NCBI RefSeq assembly: GCF_002563635.1
Contig: NZ_PDIZ01000001.1
Coordinates: 1,860,001-1,924,000, forward strand
DNA length: 64,000 nt
Reading direction: 5' to 3'
Source: Bacillus sp. es.036
GTDB lineage: Bacteria; Bacillota; Bacilli; Bacillales; Guptibacillaceae
Shown: piece by piece, positions 26,831 to 37,566 of the stretch
How the letters are laid out: each line of letters starts with the position of its first letter
How positions within the stretch are numbered: position 1 is the first letter of the stretch
Translations under genes and position numbers: made by a program
Notes under the pieces: model-generated
The model's input: the letters and a program-made list of their open reading frames with translations, nothing else
Told to the model about the DNA's origin: nothing
The model's database searches: none

Positions 26831-27262
26831 TTAGCCAAGCGACTTATAAAACCCTGTTGATTTTCCCAAATAACCACACGCTTCATAGAATTGATGTGCA
26901 GCTCTTCGTTCTTCGCGGTTCCCACTGTTTAACACAACTGTGGAAGCCCCTTTCTCATTGGCCAACTTCTCAGCTTCACGAATTAACTTCCTTCCGATTC
27001 CTTGCTGGCGATATTTTTCTGCTGTTACCATCGTAATAATTCTTGCGATAAGAATATTAGCGACATACGAACGTTCATAATGCATGCCAAGCATCCCTAC
27101 TAGTTCCTTTTTTTCTTCGACTACAAGGGTGACATACAGATCGTCATTCATAATCGGTACCAGTCGATCTTGCACTTCATGTACAGATGTTTCATAGCCC
27201 ATATCTGAAAGTAAAAGAGTGATTCCTAGCTCATCACCCCTCCTCGCCTGCCTCACGTTCAT
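26831..27262 (-). CDS. GNAT-family N-acetyltransferase
   Basis: The 143-residue protein has GNAT motif A, MVTAEKYRQQGIGRKLIREA (the Q/RxxGxG/A acetyl-CoA loop), followed by VVLNSGNREERRAAHQFYEACGY (motif B, with the typical FYEACGY). The acceptor is unknown. The start codon overlaps the stop of the upstream MFS gene (ATGA), so the two are translationally coupled; it may modify or detoxify the transported compound, which is speculation. Confidence 0.88.
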   Translation of the reverse strand: MNVRQARRGDELGITLLLSDMGYETSVHEVQDRLVPIMNDDLYVTLVVEEKKELVGMLGMHYERSYVANILIARIITMVTAEKYRQQGIGRKLIREAEKLANEKGASTVVLNSGNREERRAAHQFYEACGYLGKSTGFYKSLG

Positions 27263-28494
27263 CTTGCCTTCTCCTCTCGTAAATCATTATTTCGATATCG
27301 TTTTGAAACTTGTTTTTGTGAAAACATTGCAAGGAGCGGTACGACGAGCACAAGCAAACTTACTACTCCACCCCACCCAAAACGGTCCCACAATACACCA
27401 ACACCTGAACTGCCTGCAGCGACACCTGCATAATAGCTAATTAAATAAAAGCTTGAGGCTCCACTTTTGTGATGTTCGGCTGTCTTAGCTACGGAAGCAG
27501 ATGCCATTGAATGCGCGATAAAAAAACCAGCACAAATGATGCAAAGCCCAATCATGACAAACGTTATTGATTGATGAATGGTTAGGACGACTCCTACTAG
27601 TAGTGTGAATAGCCCGATGATCATCGTTCGTCGAAGACCGATACTTGAAGAAATTCTTCCAGCAATGGGAGGAGAAACCACCCCAAGGATATACGCAAAA
27701 TAAGTAAACGATATCCATTTCAACGAAAGTGTAAAAGGTTCTGCTTCCAAGTAGAAGGGCAAATAGGTCCAAACACCTGTAAAGATCACTTGAATGAGAA
27801 AACCAAGTGTAAAGAGAGACAACAATCGCCTGTCTTTAAGATGGACGAACATTCCTTTCATATCATGAATCATACTTCTACTCCCCCCGTTAAAAAAACG
27901 AGAAGCAGGCAAAAGCAAGTAAAAACACACCGTTACGACAAGTCCAAAAGTCGCAAGAGAGAGCAAACTTATTTTCCAGCTATATACATCCGTCAAATAA
28001 CCTGTTGTAACGCGGCCGCTAAGGCCTCCCATTGCATTACTAGCAATGTAAATACTTGTGGCTAGGCCGATGTTGTAAGGCTCAACTTCATCCGCTAAAT
28101 AGCCCATTGCTGATGCTGGTATACCTGCAAGAAAAAATCCCTGGACACATCGAAGGATTAAAAGAAGTAGAAACGAATTCATCAACGGCATTAGAAGTAG
28201 TAATCCTAGAACAAAAAGCAGCGATACTTTCATCACCAATGTTCGGCCATAGCGATCTGATACAAACCCAAGAATAAGAAGACCGGGAATCATTGTGATC
28301 ACCGGCAAAGACATCAGTAGACTTGATGTTGTAGGCGTTATTTGAAATTCTTTTACAAATATAGGAAGCAGCGGTTGAAAAGCATATAAGGAAGAAAAAA
28401 TCAGCAATGCCCCGCAACCAAGACTAGCTGCTGCTCGCCAAAACCCTGCATCCTTTGATGTATAACGCTGCTCCCTATTTACTTGATCGACCAC
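27259..28494 (-). CDS. MFS transporter (YnfM-like)
   Basis: The 411-residue, 12-helix facilitator has LLILGFVSDRYGRTLVMKVS (motif A) after helix 2 and the block GIPASAMGYLADEVEPYNIG, then LATSIYIASNAMGGLSGR. This block is characteristic of the YnfM/YgaY branch of putative arabinose/drug exporters. The GTG start at 28494 follows AAAGGTG. It is coupled to the GNAT gene by a 4-bp overlap. Confidence 0.82.
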   Translation of the reverse strand: MVDQVNREQRYTSKDAGFWRAAASLGCGALLIFSSLYAFQPLLPIFVKEFQITPTTSSLLMSLPVITMIPGLLILGFVSDRYGRTLVMKVSLLFVLGLLLLMPLMNSFLLLLILRCVQGFFLAGIPASAMGYLADEVEPYNIGLATSIYIASNAMGGLSGRVTTGYLTDVYSWKISLLSLATFGLVVTVCFYLLLPASRFFNGGSRSMIHDMKGMFVHLKDRRLLSLFTLGFLIQVIFTGVWTYLPFYLEAEPFTLSLKWISFTYFAYILGVVSPPIAGRISSSIGLRRTMIIGLFTLLVGVVLTIHQSITFVMIGLCIICAGFFIAHSMASASVAKTAEHHKSGASSFYLISYYAGVAAGSSGVGVLWDRFGWGGVVSLLVLVVPLLAMFSQKQVSKRYRNNDLREEKAR

Positions 28495-28523
28495 TGTATC
28501 ATCACCTTTATTCTTTTATCTGT

Positions 28524-30152
28524 TTATTTAAATTTAGTAGGAATTTGCGTTAGATCGATGCCCCACACGATTGGCATATAAAAATAAATCGCTACCGTGA
28601 TGATTACAACAGATGTTGCGTTAAGCCAGAACCCTGCTCGTGCCATGTCAGGAATCTTTAAATACCCCGACCCAAACACGACTGCGTTTGGTGGCGTAGC
28701 AACTGGAAGCATGAATGCGCAACTTGATGCAATGCCTGCCCCAATCATTAAAGCATACGGATGTACACCAATCGCTGCTGACAAAGATGCCATTATTGGA
28801 AACATCATTGTTGCTGTCGCCGTGTTCGATGTAATTTCTGTTAAGAAAATAACGAGCGTCGTGACAAGAAGTAAAATAACAAATAAGTGGATACCTTCAA
28901 GAATGGTTAGCTGCTCACCAATCCACTTCGCAAGTCCTGATTCTTGAAATCCAGAAGCAATTGCGAGTCCGGCCCCAAAGAGTAAGAGAATCCCCCACGG
29001 CAACCCTTTCGCGGTATTCCAGTCCAACAAAAACGATCCTTTGTTCGAAGGTGCAGGAATAAGAAACAATAAAACCGCTGCTGTCATCGCAATAATCGTA
29101 TCATTGATGTTTGGATTAAGCTCACTTAGAACAAATGAACGACTAATCCACGCAAGTGCTGTTAATGAAAAAATCAATAAAATAACTTTTTCTTCTACCG
29201 ACATTTTTCCTAGATCAGTCTTTTCCTTATTGATAACTTCTTTTCCACCTGGTAATTCTTTAATGTTCATTGGAAAAGCCATTTTCACTAGGTAATACCA
29301 ACATCCAATTAAAAGTAAAACGGTTAACGGTACACCAAACATCATCCAGCGAGCAAATGAAATTTCAATGCCATAAAGTTCATTCACAACTGCTGCAAAA
29401 ATGGTATTAGGTGGCGTTCCAATTAATGTCGCAAGACCCCCAATCGAAGCGCTATAAGCAATACCTAACATAATTGCTTTTCCGAAATTAAATCTCGGAG
29501 CTCCCTCTTCCGTATCCAGATCAAGCTGTTCTGACACCTGATAAATCACCGCAAGTCCAATAGGTACCATCATCATAGCGGTTGCGGTATTTGAAATCCA
29601 CATCGATAAAAAACCTGTCGCCGCCATAAAGCCAAGTACAATTTTCTCCGTACTCGTTCCGATTGCTGATATAATAAAAAGAGCAATGCGTTTATGTAAA
29701 TTCCATTTCTGCATTGAAAGCGCAATCAAAAAACCACCCATAAAAAGAAATATCGTATTGTCGCCATAGGCAGATGCTGTTAAATCACCTTCGAGTGCAC
29801 CCGTTAGCGGAAATAGGATGAGTGGCAAGAGAGATGTTGCAGGGATCGGGATAGCTTCTGTTATCCACCACGTTGCAATCCATGCGGTACTTGCTAATAC
29901 GGCCAAACCAGCTTCCGAAAGACCGTTCGGATGAAAAAAGAGCATAAGACAAAGAAATAAAGCCGGCCCTAAAACTAACCCAGTTATCTTTCTCTTGTCG
30001 TAGGCTGGCCCAGGCCCTGATGTAAGCGTAGGATTTTTTTGTGAACTTTGGGAAGGGATTTCAGGCGTGTGTGAAGAAGCGAATGTTAAGAGATTCTTTG
30101 CACGATGATGTTCTTTCCAAAAATAACTCCAAAATAGACGGGCTTGTTCCAT
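28524..30152 (-). CDS. sdcS: Na+-coupled dicarboxylate transporter (DASS/SLC13, SdcS-like)
   Basis: A 542-residue transporter with the two DASS SNT motifs at the re-entrant hairpin tips: MWISNTATAMMMVPIG in the first half and TEITSNTATATMMFPIMA in the second. It also has GTPPNTIFAAVVNELYG and a C-terminal VATPPNAVVFGSGYL. These define Na+-driven C4-dicarboxylate (succinate, malate, fumarate) carriers of the SdcS/CitT family. The first ~60 residues are an unusual hydrophilic N-terminal extension. GGAGG lies before ATG. It is monocistronic. Confidence 0.88.
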   Translation of the reverse strand: MEQARLFWSYFWKEHHRAKNLLTFASSHTPEIPSQSSQKNPTLTSGPGPAYDKRKITGLVLGPALFLCLMLFFHPNGLSEAGLAVLASTAWIATWWITEAIPIPATSLLPLILFPLTGALEGDLTASAYGDNTIFLFMGGFLIALSMQKWNLHKRIALFIISAIGTSTEKIVLGFMAATGFLSMWISNTATAMMMVPIGLAVIYQVSEQLDLDTEEGAPRFNFGKAIMLGIAYSASIGGLATLIGTPPNTIFAAVVNELYGIEISFARWMMFGVPLTVLLLIGCWYYLVKMAFPMNIKELPGGKEVINKEKTDLGKMSVEEKVILLIFSLTALAWISRSFVLSELNPNINDTIIAMTAAVLLFLIPAPSNKGSFLLDWNTAKGLPWGILLLFGAGLAIASGFQESGLAKWIGEQLTILEGIHLFVILLLVTTLVIFLTEITSNTATATMMFPIMASLSAAIGVHPYALMIGAGIASSCAFMLPVATPPNAVVFGSGYLKIPDMARAGFWLNATSVVIITVAIYFYMPIVWGIDLTQIPTKFK

Positions 30153-30435
30153 AGTGATACCTCCTATCGTTCATTTCACTCTAGTGTAGGATTCGTCAGG
30201 TACACCTGTCAATATTTTCACAATTTTGGGTATATATTACTCTTTTAAGAAAAGGACTTTTGCTCGATTATTGGTTTATCAATCACATTAACGCTTTCAA
30301 ACCCCCTTATATTTCCAATAAGGGCGAACATTATAAGTTGATGGTGTGATTTTTAATAATTCAAACAATATATTACAGGAATTAGCGTTTCAATTCGATT
30401 GACAACAAGTTGCTCAAAATCGATCCAGGGGGTAT

Positions 30436-31116
30436 ATGATGAGAAAGATACAGCAGACGACCATTAATTCGGTTGTAAAATATGGACAAACGAAGCTTCC
30501 AAAATCAGCGAATACAGAATGTCCTGAATGTGGAAATGATGCCTCATTTCAATTGAAATTTGATTATCAAATTAACCAGGCCGTGTTCTCAACGCTTTCT
30601 CGCTGTTCCATTTGTAAAGAAGCGGTGCTCTTCATTCTAATTAAAACTTCTCACGGTGATCGAGGTGAGGAAGTCGAACTTTTTGTTCATCAAACGTCCT
30701 TTACACGTGAACCACTCGGGAGACTAACGAGTTCTGCTCGACTGCCTGATGACCTTGAACGTGTTTACCGCTCTGCCGTAAATGTACATAATATGAAAGA
30801 CTGGACGGCAACAGCTGTAATGGCTAATCGCGTCCTCGAAAGCATTACCGGCAGTTTTCTAGCCGAGAATGAATTAGGACAGCCGCTATCCAAACAGCTC
30901 GAAACGCTGGCAAAACAAATTGATTTAGAAGAACCGATTGTAAAGTTAGGTCAGCTTCTTGGAAAAGGAAGTAATCTGAACGATCTCCTTTGCCTTGAAA
31001 AAGCGACTAGCGAAGAAACCGCAAATCTTATTATTGATCTACTTGATTCATTAATTGAATACTTATATATTCTTCCTCAGCGAATTATTCATCTTCAAAA
31101 ACAAATTGAAGGATAA
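30436..31116 (+). CDS. Zinc-ribbon protein with DUF4145-like domain
   Basis: The 226-residue soluble protein has an N-terminal zinc ribbon, CPECGN plus CSICKE (about residues 29-58), followed by a helical domain containing RLPDDLERVYRSAVNVHNMK, then TATAVMANRVLESITG. The latter resembles the DUF4145 domain found with defence and nuclease genes and as single proteins. Nothing around it suggests a defence island; neighbours are transporters. Two tandem ATGs follow AGGGGG. Function unknown. Confidence 0.68.
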   Translation: MMRKIQQTTINSVVKYGQTKLPKSANTECPECGNDASFQLKFDYQINQAVFSTLSRCSICKEAVLFILIKTSHGDRGEEVELFVHQTSFTREPLGRLTSSARLPDDLERVYRSAVNVHNMKDWTATAVMANRVLESITGSFLAENELGQPLSKQLETLAKQIDLEEPIVKLGQLLGKGSNLNDLLCLEKATSEETANLIIDLLDSLIEYLYILPQRIIHLQKQIEG

Positions 31117-31118
31117 TA

Positions 31119-31155
31119 AAAAAACAGGTAGCTCATCGTGAGCTACCTGTTTTTC
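31119..31155. terminator. Bidirectional terminator
   Basis: A perfect 15-bp stem, AAAACAGGTAGCTCA/TGAGCTACCTGTTTT, has a TCG loop and lies between convergent genes. Confidence 0.92.
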
Positions 31156-31188
31156 TTTATCTCGTTTATTCTCATTTAAAAGTTACTT

Positions 31189-32496
31189 CTAACCGTTTGC
31201 TTCCTCTTTCTTTTGAAAAGAGGGATAGTTAATGAAAATCGCAATCACTCCAGCAACCGCAATAAGAATAGGATAAATCGAATATGGTAAGAGGGCAAGT
31301 GGCGAGATCGATGCAAGTCCTGCAACCGCTAGAACCTGAGCACCATATGGGAGCATCCCTTGAATACTGCCTGAGAAAATGTCTAGAATACTAGCTGATT
31401 TCCGTGGATCAACGCCATACTTTTCAGAAATATTCTTCGCCAGCGGTCCACCCATGATGATTGAAATCGTATTATTCGCTGTCGATAAATCAAGCACACT
31501 AGCTAGACCAGCTATACCAAATTCCGCTCCTCGACGTGAGTTTACTCTACTTAAAATCTTATCTAGCACGTATTGAATACCGCCATTATGCTTGATCACT
31601 TCGATCATACCACCGATTACGAGGGCAATCATCGCAAGGTCTTCCATTCCTTTAATCCCTTCTGTAACGGTGGAAATAAGTCCACTCATTCCAAATGAAC
31701 CGTTAAATAGACCCACTATTCCAGCAAATAGCGTTCCGCTCACAAGGACAACAAGAACATTAACCCCAGCGATCGCTGCGATTAGAACACCTAAATATGG
31801 AAGAATCGTGATCAAATCAAAAGCACGTTCTCCACCAACTGTTGCCTGTTCTCCCATCGTTAACACGCCATATATAACGGCAGTGACAATAGCAGCAGGC
31901 AATACAATAAAGAAGTTTACTTTAAATTTGTCTTTCATTTGCGTATTTTGTGTTCGAACTGCTGCAATGGTTGTATCTGAAATCATGGAAAGATTATCAC
32001 CGAACATCGCCCCACCAATAACTGCAGACAAGGCAAGTGCTGGCGCAACTCCCGTTTGTTCTGCGATTCCAATTCCAATCGGTGCAAGGGCTACGATGGT
32101 TCCCATTGACGTTCCCATTGAAATGGAAATAAAACATGCAATCAAAAATAAACCAACGATTAACAAATTCGCCGGAAGAATGGATATTCCAAGATTCACA
32201 ATCGAATCAACCGCGCCAATTTTTTCAGCGGTTCCAGCAAAAGCTCCTGCCAATAAGAAGACAAGAATCATTAATATAATATTGGTATTTCCTGCTCCTC
32301 GGCAGAACACTTCCACCTTCTTCATAAAGTTTTCTTTTCGATTCATCGAAAGAGCTACACCCGCAGCAATTAATGAAGCAAGAATAACCGGCATGCTATA
32401 AAAATCCTTTGTCACAATCGCTGTGCCAATAAAGAGCACAATAAAAATGCCAAGAGGAAGTAACGCCAGACCATTTCCTTTAATTTCTTTTTCCAT
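31189..32496 (-). CDS. NhaC/YuiF-superfamily transporter, probable methionine transporter
   Basis: The 435-residue, about 11-helix carrier resembles B. subtilis YuiF and other NhaC-superfamily proteins, with SISMGTSMGTIVALAPIGIG and MFGDNLSMISDTTIAAVRTQ. Automatic annotation would say Na+/H+ antiporter. The SAM-I riboswitch in its leader argues instead for methionine (or a precursor) uptake: comparative work on S-box regulons named an NhaC-type candidate methionine transporter, MetT. Substrate assignment is thus context-based. GAAGGAG lies before ATG. It is monocistronic. Confidence 0.82.
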   Translation of the reverse strand: MEKEIKGNGLALLPLGIFIVLFIGTAIVTKDFYSMPVILASLIAAGVALSMNRKENFMKKVEVFCRGAGNTNIILMILVFLLAGAFAGTAEKIGAVDSIVNLGISILPANLLIVGLFLIACFISISMGTSMGTIVALAPIGIGIAEQTGVAPALALSAVIGGAMFGDNLSMISDTTIAAVRTQNTQMKDKFKVNFFIVLPAAIVTAVIYGVLTMGEQATVGGERAFDLITILPYLGVLIAAIAGVNVLVVLVSGTLFAGIVGLFNGSFGMSGLISTVTEGIKGMEDLAMIALVIGGMIEVIKHNGGIQYVLDKILSRVNSRRGAEFGIAGLASVLDLSTANNTISIIMGGPLAKNISEKYGVDPRKSASILDIFSGSIQGMLPYGAQVLAVAGLASISPLALLPYSIYPILIAVAGVIAIFINYPSFQKKEEANG

Positions 32497-32528
32497 TCTC
32501 TCTATCTCCTTCTACTTTTCTATAGCAT

Positions 32529-32555
32529 AAAAAAACCCACTTCAAGAGAAGAGGG
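32529..32555 (-). terminator. Riboswitch-controlled terminator
   Basis: The hairpin CCCTCTTC-TCTT-GAAGTGGG has one internal mismatch and is followed by seven Ts. It lies between the SAM aptamer and the transporter start and is the expression platform that should form when SAM is bound. Confidence 0.85.
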
Positions 32556-32562
32556 CTTTTGC

Positions 32563-32663
32563 TCTTATCTCTCAAGATTTCTCTTGCTGGAAGCAGCACC
32601 TTTCTGAATATCAGAGGTTGCTGAAGCTTCTTCGGGCCAGATCCCTCCACTTCTCTTAATAAG
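32563..32663 (-). ncRNA. SAM-I (S-box) riboswitch aptamer
   Basis: Read on the minus strand, the segment opens with P1 CTTATTAAGAGAAG, then GGAGGGATCTGGCCC, GAAGCTTCAGCAACC, AAGGTGCTGCTTCCAGCAAG, and closes P1 with GAGAGATAAG. These are the conserved S-box blocks in order, including the kink-turn and core residues. A terminator follows. In this class, SAM binding terminates transcription, so the downstream transporter should be made when methionine/SAM is scarce. Confidence 0.95.
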
Positions 32664-32772
32664 AAATATGCAATTATTAATGAGCATAAGCTCAAATTTT
32701 ATTTGAATTCACAATCGAACGAGATTTACTTTATCATGCATGATTCTGCTGAGTCAACTCTTTCTACCTGCA

Positions 32773-32805
32773 TGAAAATAAACTCCTTGCTTAAAGGAGT
32801 TTATT
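32773..32805 (-). terminator. Terminator of the alpha/beta hydrolase gene
   Basis: A 12-bp stem, AATAAACTCCTT/AAGGAGTTTATT, has a 5-base loop and is followed on the minus strand by TTTT. Confidence 0.75.
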
Positions 32806-32839
32806 CAGAGAATTCTCTACCATTGACACCAGCCTTTAT

Positions 32840-33679
32840 TTAACGAGTTAAAAACTGTTCTATGTCTTTCATAATCGATGCTGGTCGCTCCTCAGGAAGA
32901 AGATGACCAGTTTTCTTATAGACAATCAGCTCAGCATTTGGTAAGTCGCTGCTTAAACGTTTCCCAATTTTCAATGGCACAACTCTGTCATTTTCTCCCC
33001 ATATTAGGAGGCTCGGTGTATGAATTTGTTTTAACTCCGCTTCGGACAGGTCACCTTCCCGATCACGGATCATACGAACCAACGATCTAAAAATCCCTTC
33101 GTTAAAGAAGGGTTGAATATAACCATCCATCATCTCTTCATCGATAAGCGCTGGGTCATAAACACAATTGAGCAAATTCCCCCTAACTCCTTTTCGATAA
33201 AGCCAGCGTTTTAAGTAGACAGAAAAGAAAGGTAAGTAGGATGTATAGACGAGACTCTGTTTGGCTTTCTCGAGATATCCTGAGCTACATAGCAAAATAT
33301 TTTTACTCACAAAATCTTCTTTTAACGCTGATGCTCTCATAGCTACCTGTCCGCCCATGGAATGCCCGATCATGACCGTGTTTTCAATCGAAAGTCTTTC
33401 CAATAGCTCAACAACGACCTCTGCATAATTTTGGTAAGAGTGAACAAAGTGATGAGACTTCTCGCTTTTCCCAAACGGCGGGAGATCGATTGCAACAACG
33501 GTGTAGGCCTTTGTTAATAATGGAATTAGTCTTCTAAAGCTGAAGCTTGAAGACAAAAAGCCGTGAAGCAGGGTTATAACTGGGCGATCAACTGCTTCTT
33601 CATTTCTGTAATACTCATAATGAATGTCAATCCCTTTAATTTTCTCCGTATTTTCTTTTAAATTTTGAGCTAATAACAT
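32840..33679 (-). CDS. Alpha/beta-fold hydrolase
   Basis: The 279-residue protein has the oxyanion segment LLHGFLSSSFSFRRLIPLL, the nucleophile elbow MIGHSMGGQVAMRA (Ser), an acid in LIWGENDRVVPLKIG (Asp) and a His in KKTGHLLPEERP. It is a cytoplasmic esterase/peptidase-type hydrolase of unknown substrate. In B. subtilis an alpha/beta hydrolase (YqjL) belongs to the same neighbourhood as namA, proI and yqjPQWX, so orthology is possible but not shown. The start codon follows GGAG at a slightly long spacing. Confidence 0.85.
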   Translation of the reverse strand: MLLAQNLKENTEKIKGIDIHYEYYRNEEAVDRPVITLLHGFLSSSFSFRRLIPLLTKAYTVVAIDLPPFGKSEKSHHFVHSYQNYAEVVVELLERLSIENTVMIGHSMGGQVAMRASALKEDFVSKNILLCSSGYLEKAKQSLVYTSYLPFFSVYLKRWLYRKGVRGNLLNCVYDPALIDEEMMDGYIQPFFNEGIFRSLVRMIRDREGDLSEAELKQIHTPSLLIWGENDRVVPLKIGKRLSSDLPNAELIVYKKTGHLLPEERPASIMKDIEQFLTR

Positions 33680-33830
33680 CTGTCATCTCACTCCGGATTT
33701 TGATTTTGCTTATTCTGATGATAGTGGTTTTCCAGTCAAAAATGTCTTGGCAAAGTTTGCGTTATACGTATTTTACCCCAATCAAGAAATGAAAAACTTT
33801 TTTACCACCCGGAGTGTACATCCATTTTTT

Positions 33831-34160
33831 TCATTCTAATTCAACGTGAACAAGGTTCAACAATTTAACGTTTCTCTTTTGATTCTTGTGGTCAATGATG
33901 CGTAGCTCCTTCGTCAATGGCTCGATATAATGAACGTAGCCATTGAGGACGTTCGTTTCACCGTTTTTAAAATAGTGAAAGCGCAGCGGCCAATGGAATT
34001 CCATAGCCTGGCATATCACTTCATTCATTTCCTCTATTTTTTGCTCATCAAGCACAGGCTTTTGATTTCTTTTCTCTTCTTCTTTCCAATCACGTAGCTC
34101 TTTCACATGCTCAGGTAACATCATCGATGTCCACTTTATATTTCCACGATCACGAATCAC
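33831..34160 (-). CDS. yqjX: YolD-like protein (YqjX homologue)
   Basis: The 109-residue protein opens IRDRGNIKWTSMMLPEHV, then KELRDWKEEE, with the RGxIKWxxxxLPEHxxxL signature of the YolD-like family. Members are encoded next to Y-family polymerases and are proposed UmuD-like partners or regulators. It follows the polymerase gene by 14 bases. GTG 34160 is the only in-frame start near the GGGGGG ribosome-binding site; the ATG just before it leads to an early stop in another frame. Confidence 0.9.
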   Translation of the reverse strand: MIRDRGNIKWTSMMLPEHVKELRDWKEEEKRNQKPVLDEQKIEEMNEVICQAMEFHWPLRFHYFKNGETNVLNGYVHYIEPLTKELRIIDHKNQKRNVKLLNLVHVELE

Positions 34161-34174
34161 GTATCATCCCCCCT

Positions 34175-35431
34175 TTATGCTTTATGCCCACCTACAAGTT
34201 TACTTCTGTGTAAGGCTGTACCAGCTTTTGTGTATGAAACAGCGCGTAGCAGAGCATCCGATCCGTATTTCTCTCTAATGGAATCCATCACATAGCCAAG
34301 GTCTCGCTGTTTCGGTCGCTCAGTATTAAATAAATCCAGCTGTACTTCCTCGTCATTACTAATATTCGAAAGAGTGATCGAAATTTTCCGAACTGTTTTT
34401 TTTTCATAAAACTCCTCAAATAGCTGTAGACATACGCGATAGACTTCAAGCGTAATCGCGGTTGGACTAGTGATACTCCTTGAGCGGCGAAAACCTCCGC
34501 CACCTTCTTCTTTACTATAACTAATCCCAAGACTAATCGTACGACCTGCTTTTCCGGCTCTTCTAGCACGTCTTGCCACTTCTTCACTCATTTCAAGAAT
34601 CACGTGTTGAATTTCCTTTTGATCATGATAATCTCTTAGCAGGATCTGACTTTTTCCAAAACTAATCTGGCCCTGCATAATGGGCGCGCCCATTTCGGAA
34701 AGATCAACTCCCCACGCGTGATGATAGAGCTGATTCCCCATAACACCGAATTTCTCTTCTAATAAGTGAAGCGGATAATGGGCAAGCTGCTTTACATTCC
34801 GAATACCCATTCTGTTTAGCGTACGTTCAACGCGGGCTCCAATTCCCCACATTTGACTGAGTGGGGAAAGCGGCCACAGCTTTTTAGGGATATCTTCATA
34901 TGTCCACTCAGCTACCCCTTTTTCTTTCGCTTCAAGATCAAGACAAAGCTTTGCCATTAAAAGATTGGGTCCAATTCCAATCGCACTTGGTAATCCAAAT
35001 GTTTCACTTATTTCATTTTTTATCTTATAAGCTACTTCAAATTTATCTCCCCATAGTCGTTCTGTTCCATCAATCTGCAAAAACGATTCGTCAACACTGT
35101 ACGTATGGATACATTCTGATGGCACATAACGATGAAAAAGCCTCGTTATTTCCATTGACTGTCTCAAATAAGAAGACATTTTTGCGTTAACAATATGAAT
35201 TCTTTTGTCATTTGGGATTTCAAACAACCTGCTTCCTGTACGAATGCCAAATTCTTTTTTTAGTGCTGGAGAAGCCGCAAGCACAACGCTCCCCTGTCGT
35301 TCTACATCACCAACAACAGCAAGGTAACACGTAAGCGGATCAAGTCCCATCTCTACTGCTGAGCAGCTGGCATAAAAACTTTTCATATCAATACAAAGGA
35401 TCGTTTTTTTTGGAAACTGTGAATAGTCCAT
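34175..35431 (-). CDS. yqjW: Y-family translesion DNA polymerase (UvrX/YqjW)
   Basis: The 418-residue ImpB/MucB/SamB-family polymerase has ILCIDMKSFYASCSAVEMGL (first catalytic Asp) and TYSVDESFLQIDG (SVDE catalytic pair), then SAIGIGPNLLMAKLCLDLEAK, a thumb helix-hairpin-helix (QMWGIGARVERTLNRMGIRN) and a little-finger domain. Length and sequence match the UvrX/YqjW group rather than DinB. It copies damaged DNA during the SOS response. ATG 35431 follows GAAGGGGG and gives the family N-terminus. Two LexA-like boxes lie upstream and yolD follows. Confidence 0.92.
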   Translation of the reverse strand: MDYSQFPKKTILCIDMKSFYASCSAVEMGLDPLTCYLAVVGDVERQGSVVLAASPALKKEFGIRTGSRLFEIPNDKRIHIVNAKMSSYLRQSMEITRLFHRYVPSECIHTYSVDESFLQIDGTERLWGDKFEVAYKIKNEISETFGLPSAIGIGPNLLMAKLCLDLEAKEKGVAEWTYEDIPKKLWPLSPLSQMWGIGARVERTLNRMGIRNVKQLAHYPLHLLEEKFGVMGNQLYHHAWGVDLSEMGAPIMQGQISFGKSQILLRDYHDQKEIQHVILEMSEEVARRARRAGKAGRTISLGISYSKEEGGGGFRRSRSITSPTAITLEVYRVCLQLFEEFYEKKTVRKISITLSNISNDEEVQLDLFNTERPKQRDLGYVMDSIREKYGSDALLRAVSYTKAGTALHRSKLVGGHKA

Positions 35432-35459
35432 TCGTATCCCCCTTCCTTCCATCATAACA

Positions 35460-35471
35460 GAACGTTTGTTC
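35460..35471 (-). promoter_or_regulatory. LexA (DinR) box upstream of polymerase gene
   Basis: GAACGTTTGTTC is a complete match to the Gram-positive SOS core GAAC-N4-GTTC. It lies 29 bases before the polymerase start, where it would block transcription initiation. Confidence 0.85.
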
Positions 35472-35498
35472 TTTTTATCTATACCCTGTATTTTACTC

Positions 35499-35510
35499 GA
35501 ATATACGTTC
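35499..35510 (-). promoter_or_regulatory. Second, near-consensus LexA box
   Basis: On the minus strand GAACGTATATTC (one mismatch to GAAC-N4-GTTC) lies 39 bp upstream of the first box. From here to 35801 I see only the upstream region of the protease gene and no further gene. Confidence 0.55.
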
Positions 35511-35753
35511 CCTTTACAATAAGTACTTTCTTCCAATGAGAAAACGTCTTGACTGACCAAAGTTCATTAAAGGTAACGGGAGGAAGGAAAGACGTCTTTT
35601 CATATGCTTTGGTTATTTATCGTCTATTGAGTGTGAGAATACCTAAGCCTATTGAACCAGTCGGTATTTTAATTACAGGAGAAAGGTCCCGTGACTACAC
35701 ACAAAAGGATAGGTCGTAACTATCAAAATCATTTAAATAATTTGAATATTTAG

Positions 35754-37454
<1,701 letters not shown>

Positions 37455-37465
37455 GAAGGTAGTTA

Positions 37466-37496
37466 AGACAGGTAGCCAGCGGGCTACCTGTCTTTT
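37466..37496 (+). terminator. Terminator of the protease gene
   Basis: A perfect 12-bp stem, AGACAGGTAGCC/GGCTACCTGTCT, with a short loop, followed by TTTT. Confidence 0.88.
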
Positions 37497-37566
37497 CGTT
37501 TGTTGAAGGTTTTATAAGTCTTCAAACGGGAAAGAAATGGCTAGAACAAAAAAGGAGGAAGAAATC

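Noticed and set aside
30304-30324. Perfect 7-bp inverted repeat CCCTTAT/ATAAGGG
   Set aside because: Short, with no T-run and no conserved position relative to a gene; could be chance.
30436-31116. Defence-system membership of the DUF4145-like protein
   Set aside because: Neighbours are ordinary transporters, with no nuclease, helicase or toxin gene beside it.
31592-32401. 269-codon plus-strand open frame
   Set aside because: Lies wholly antisense to the riboswitch-controlled NhaC-type transporter; composition is a reverse shadow of hydrophobic codons and it has no RBS.
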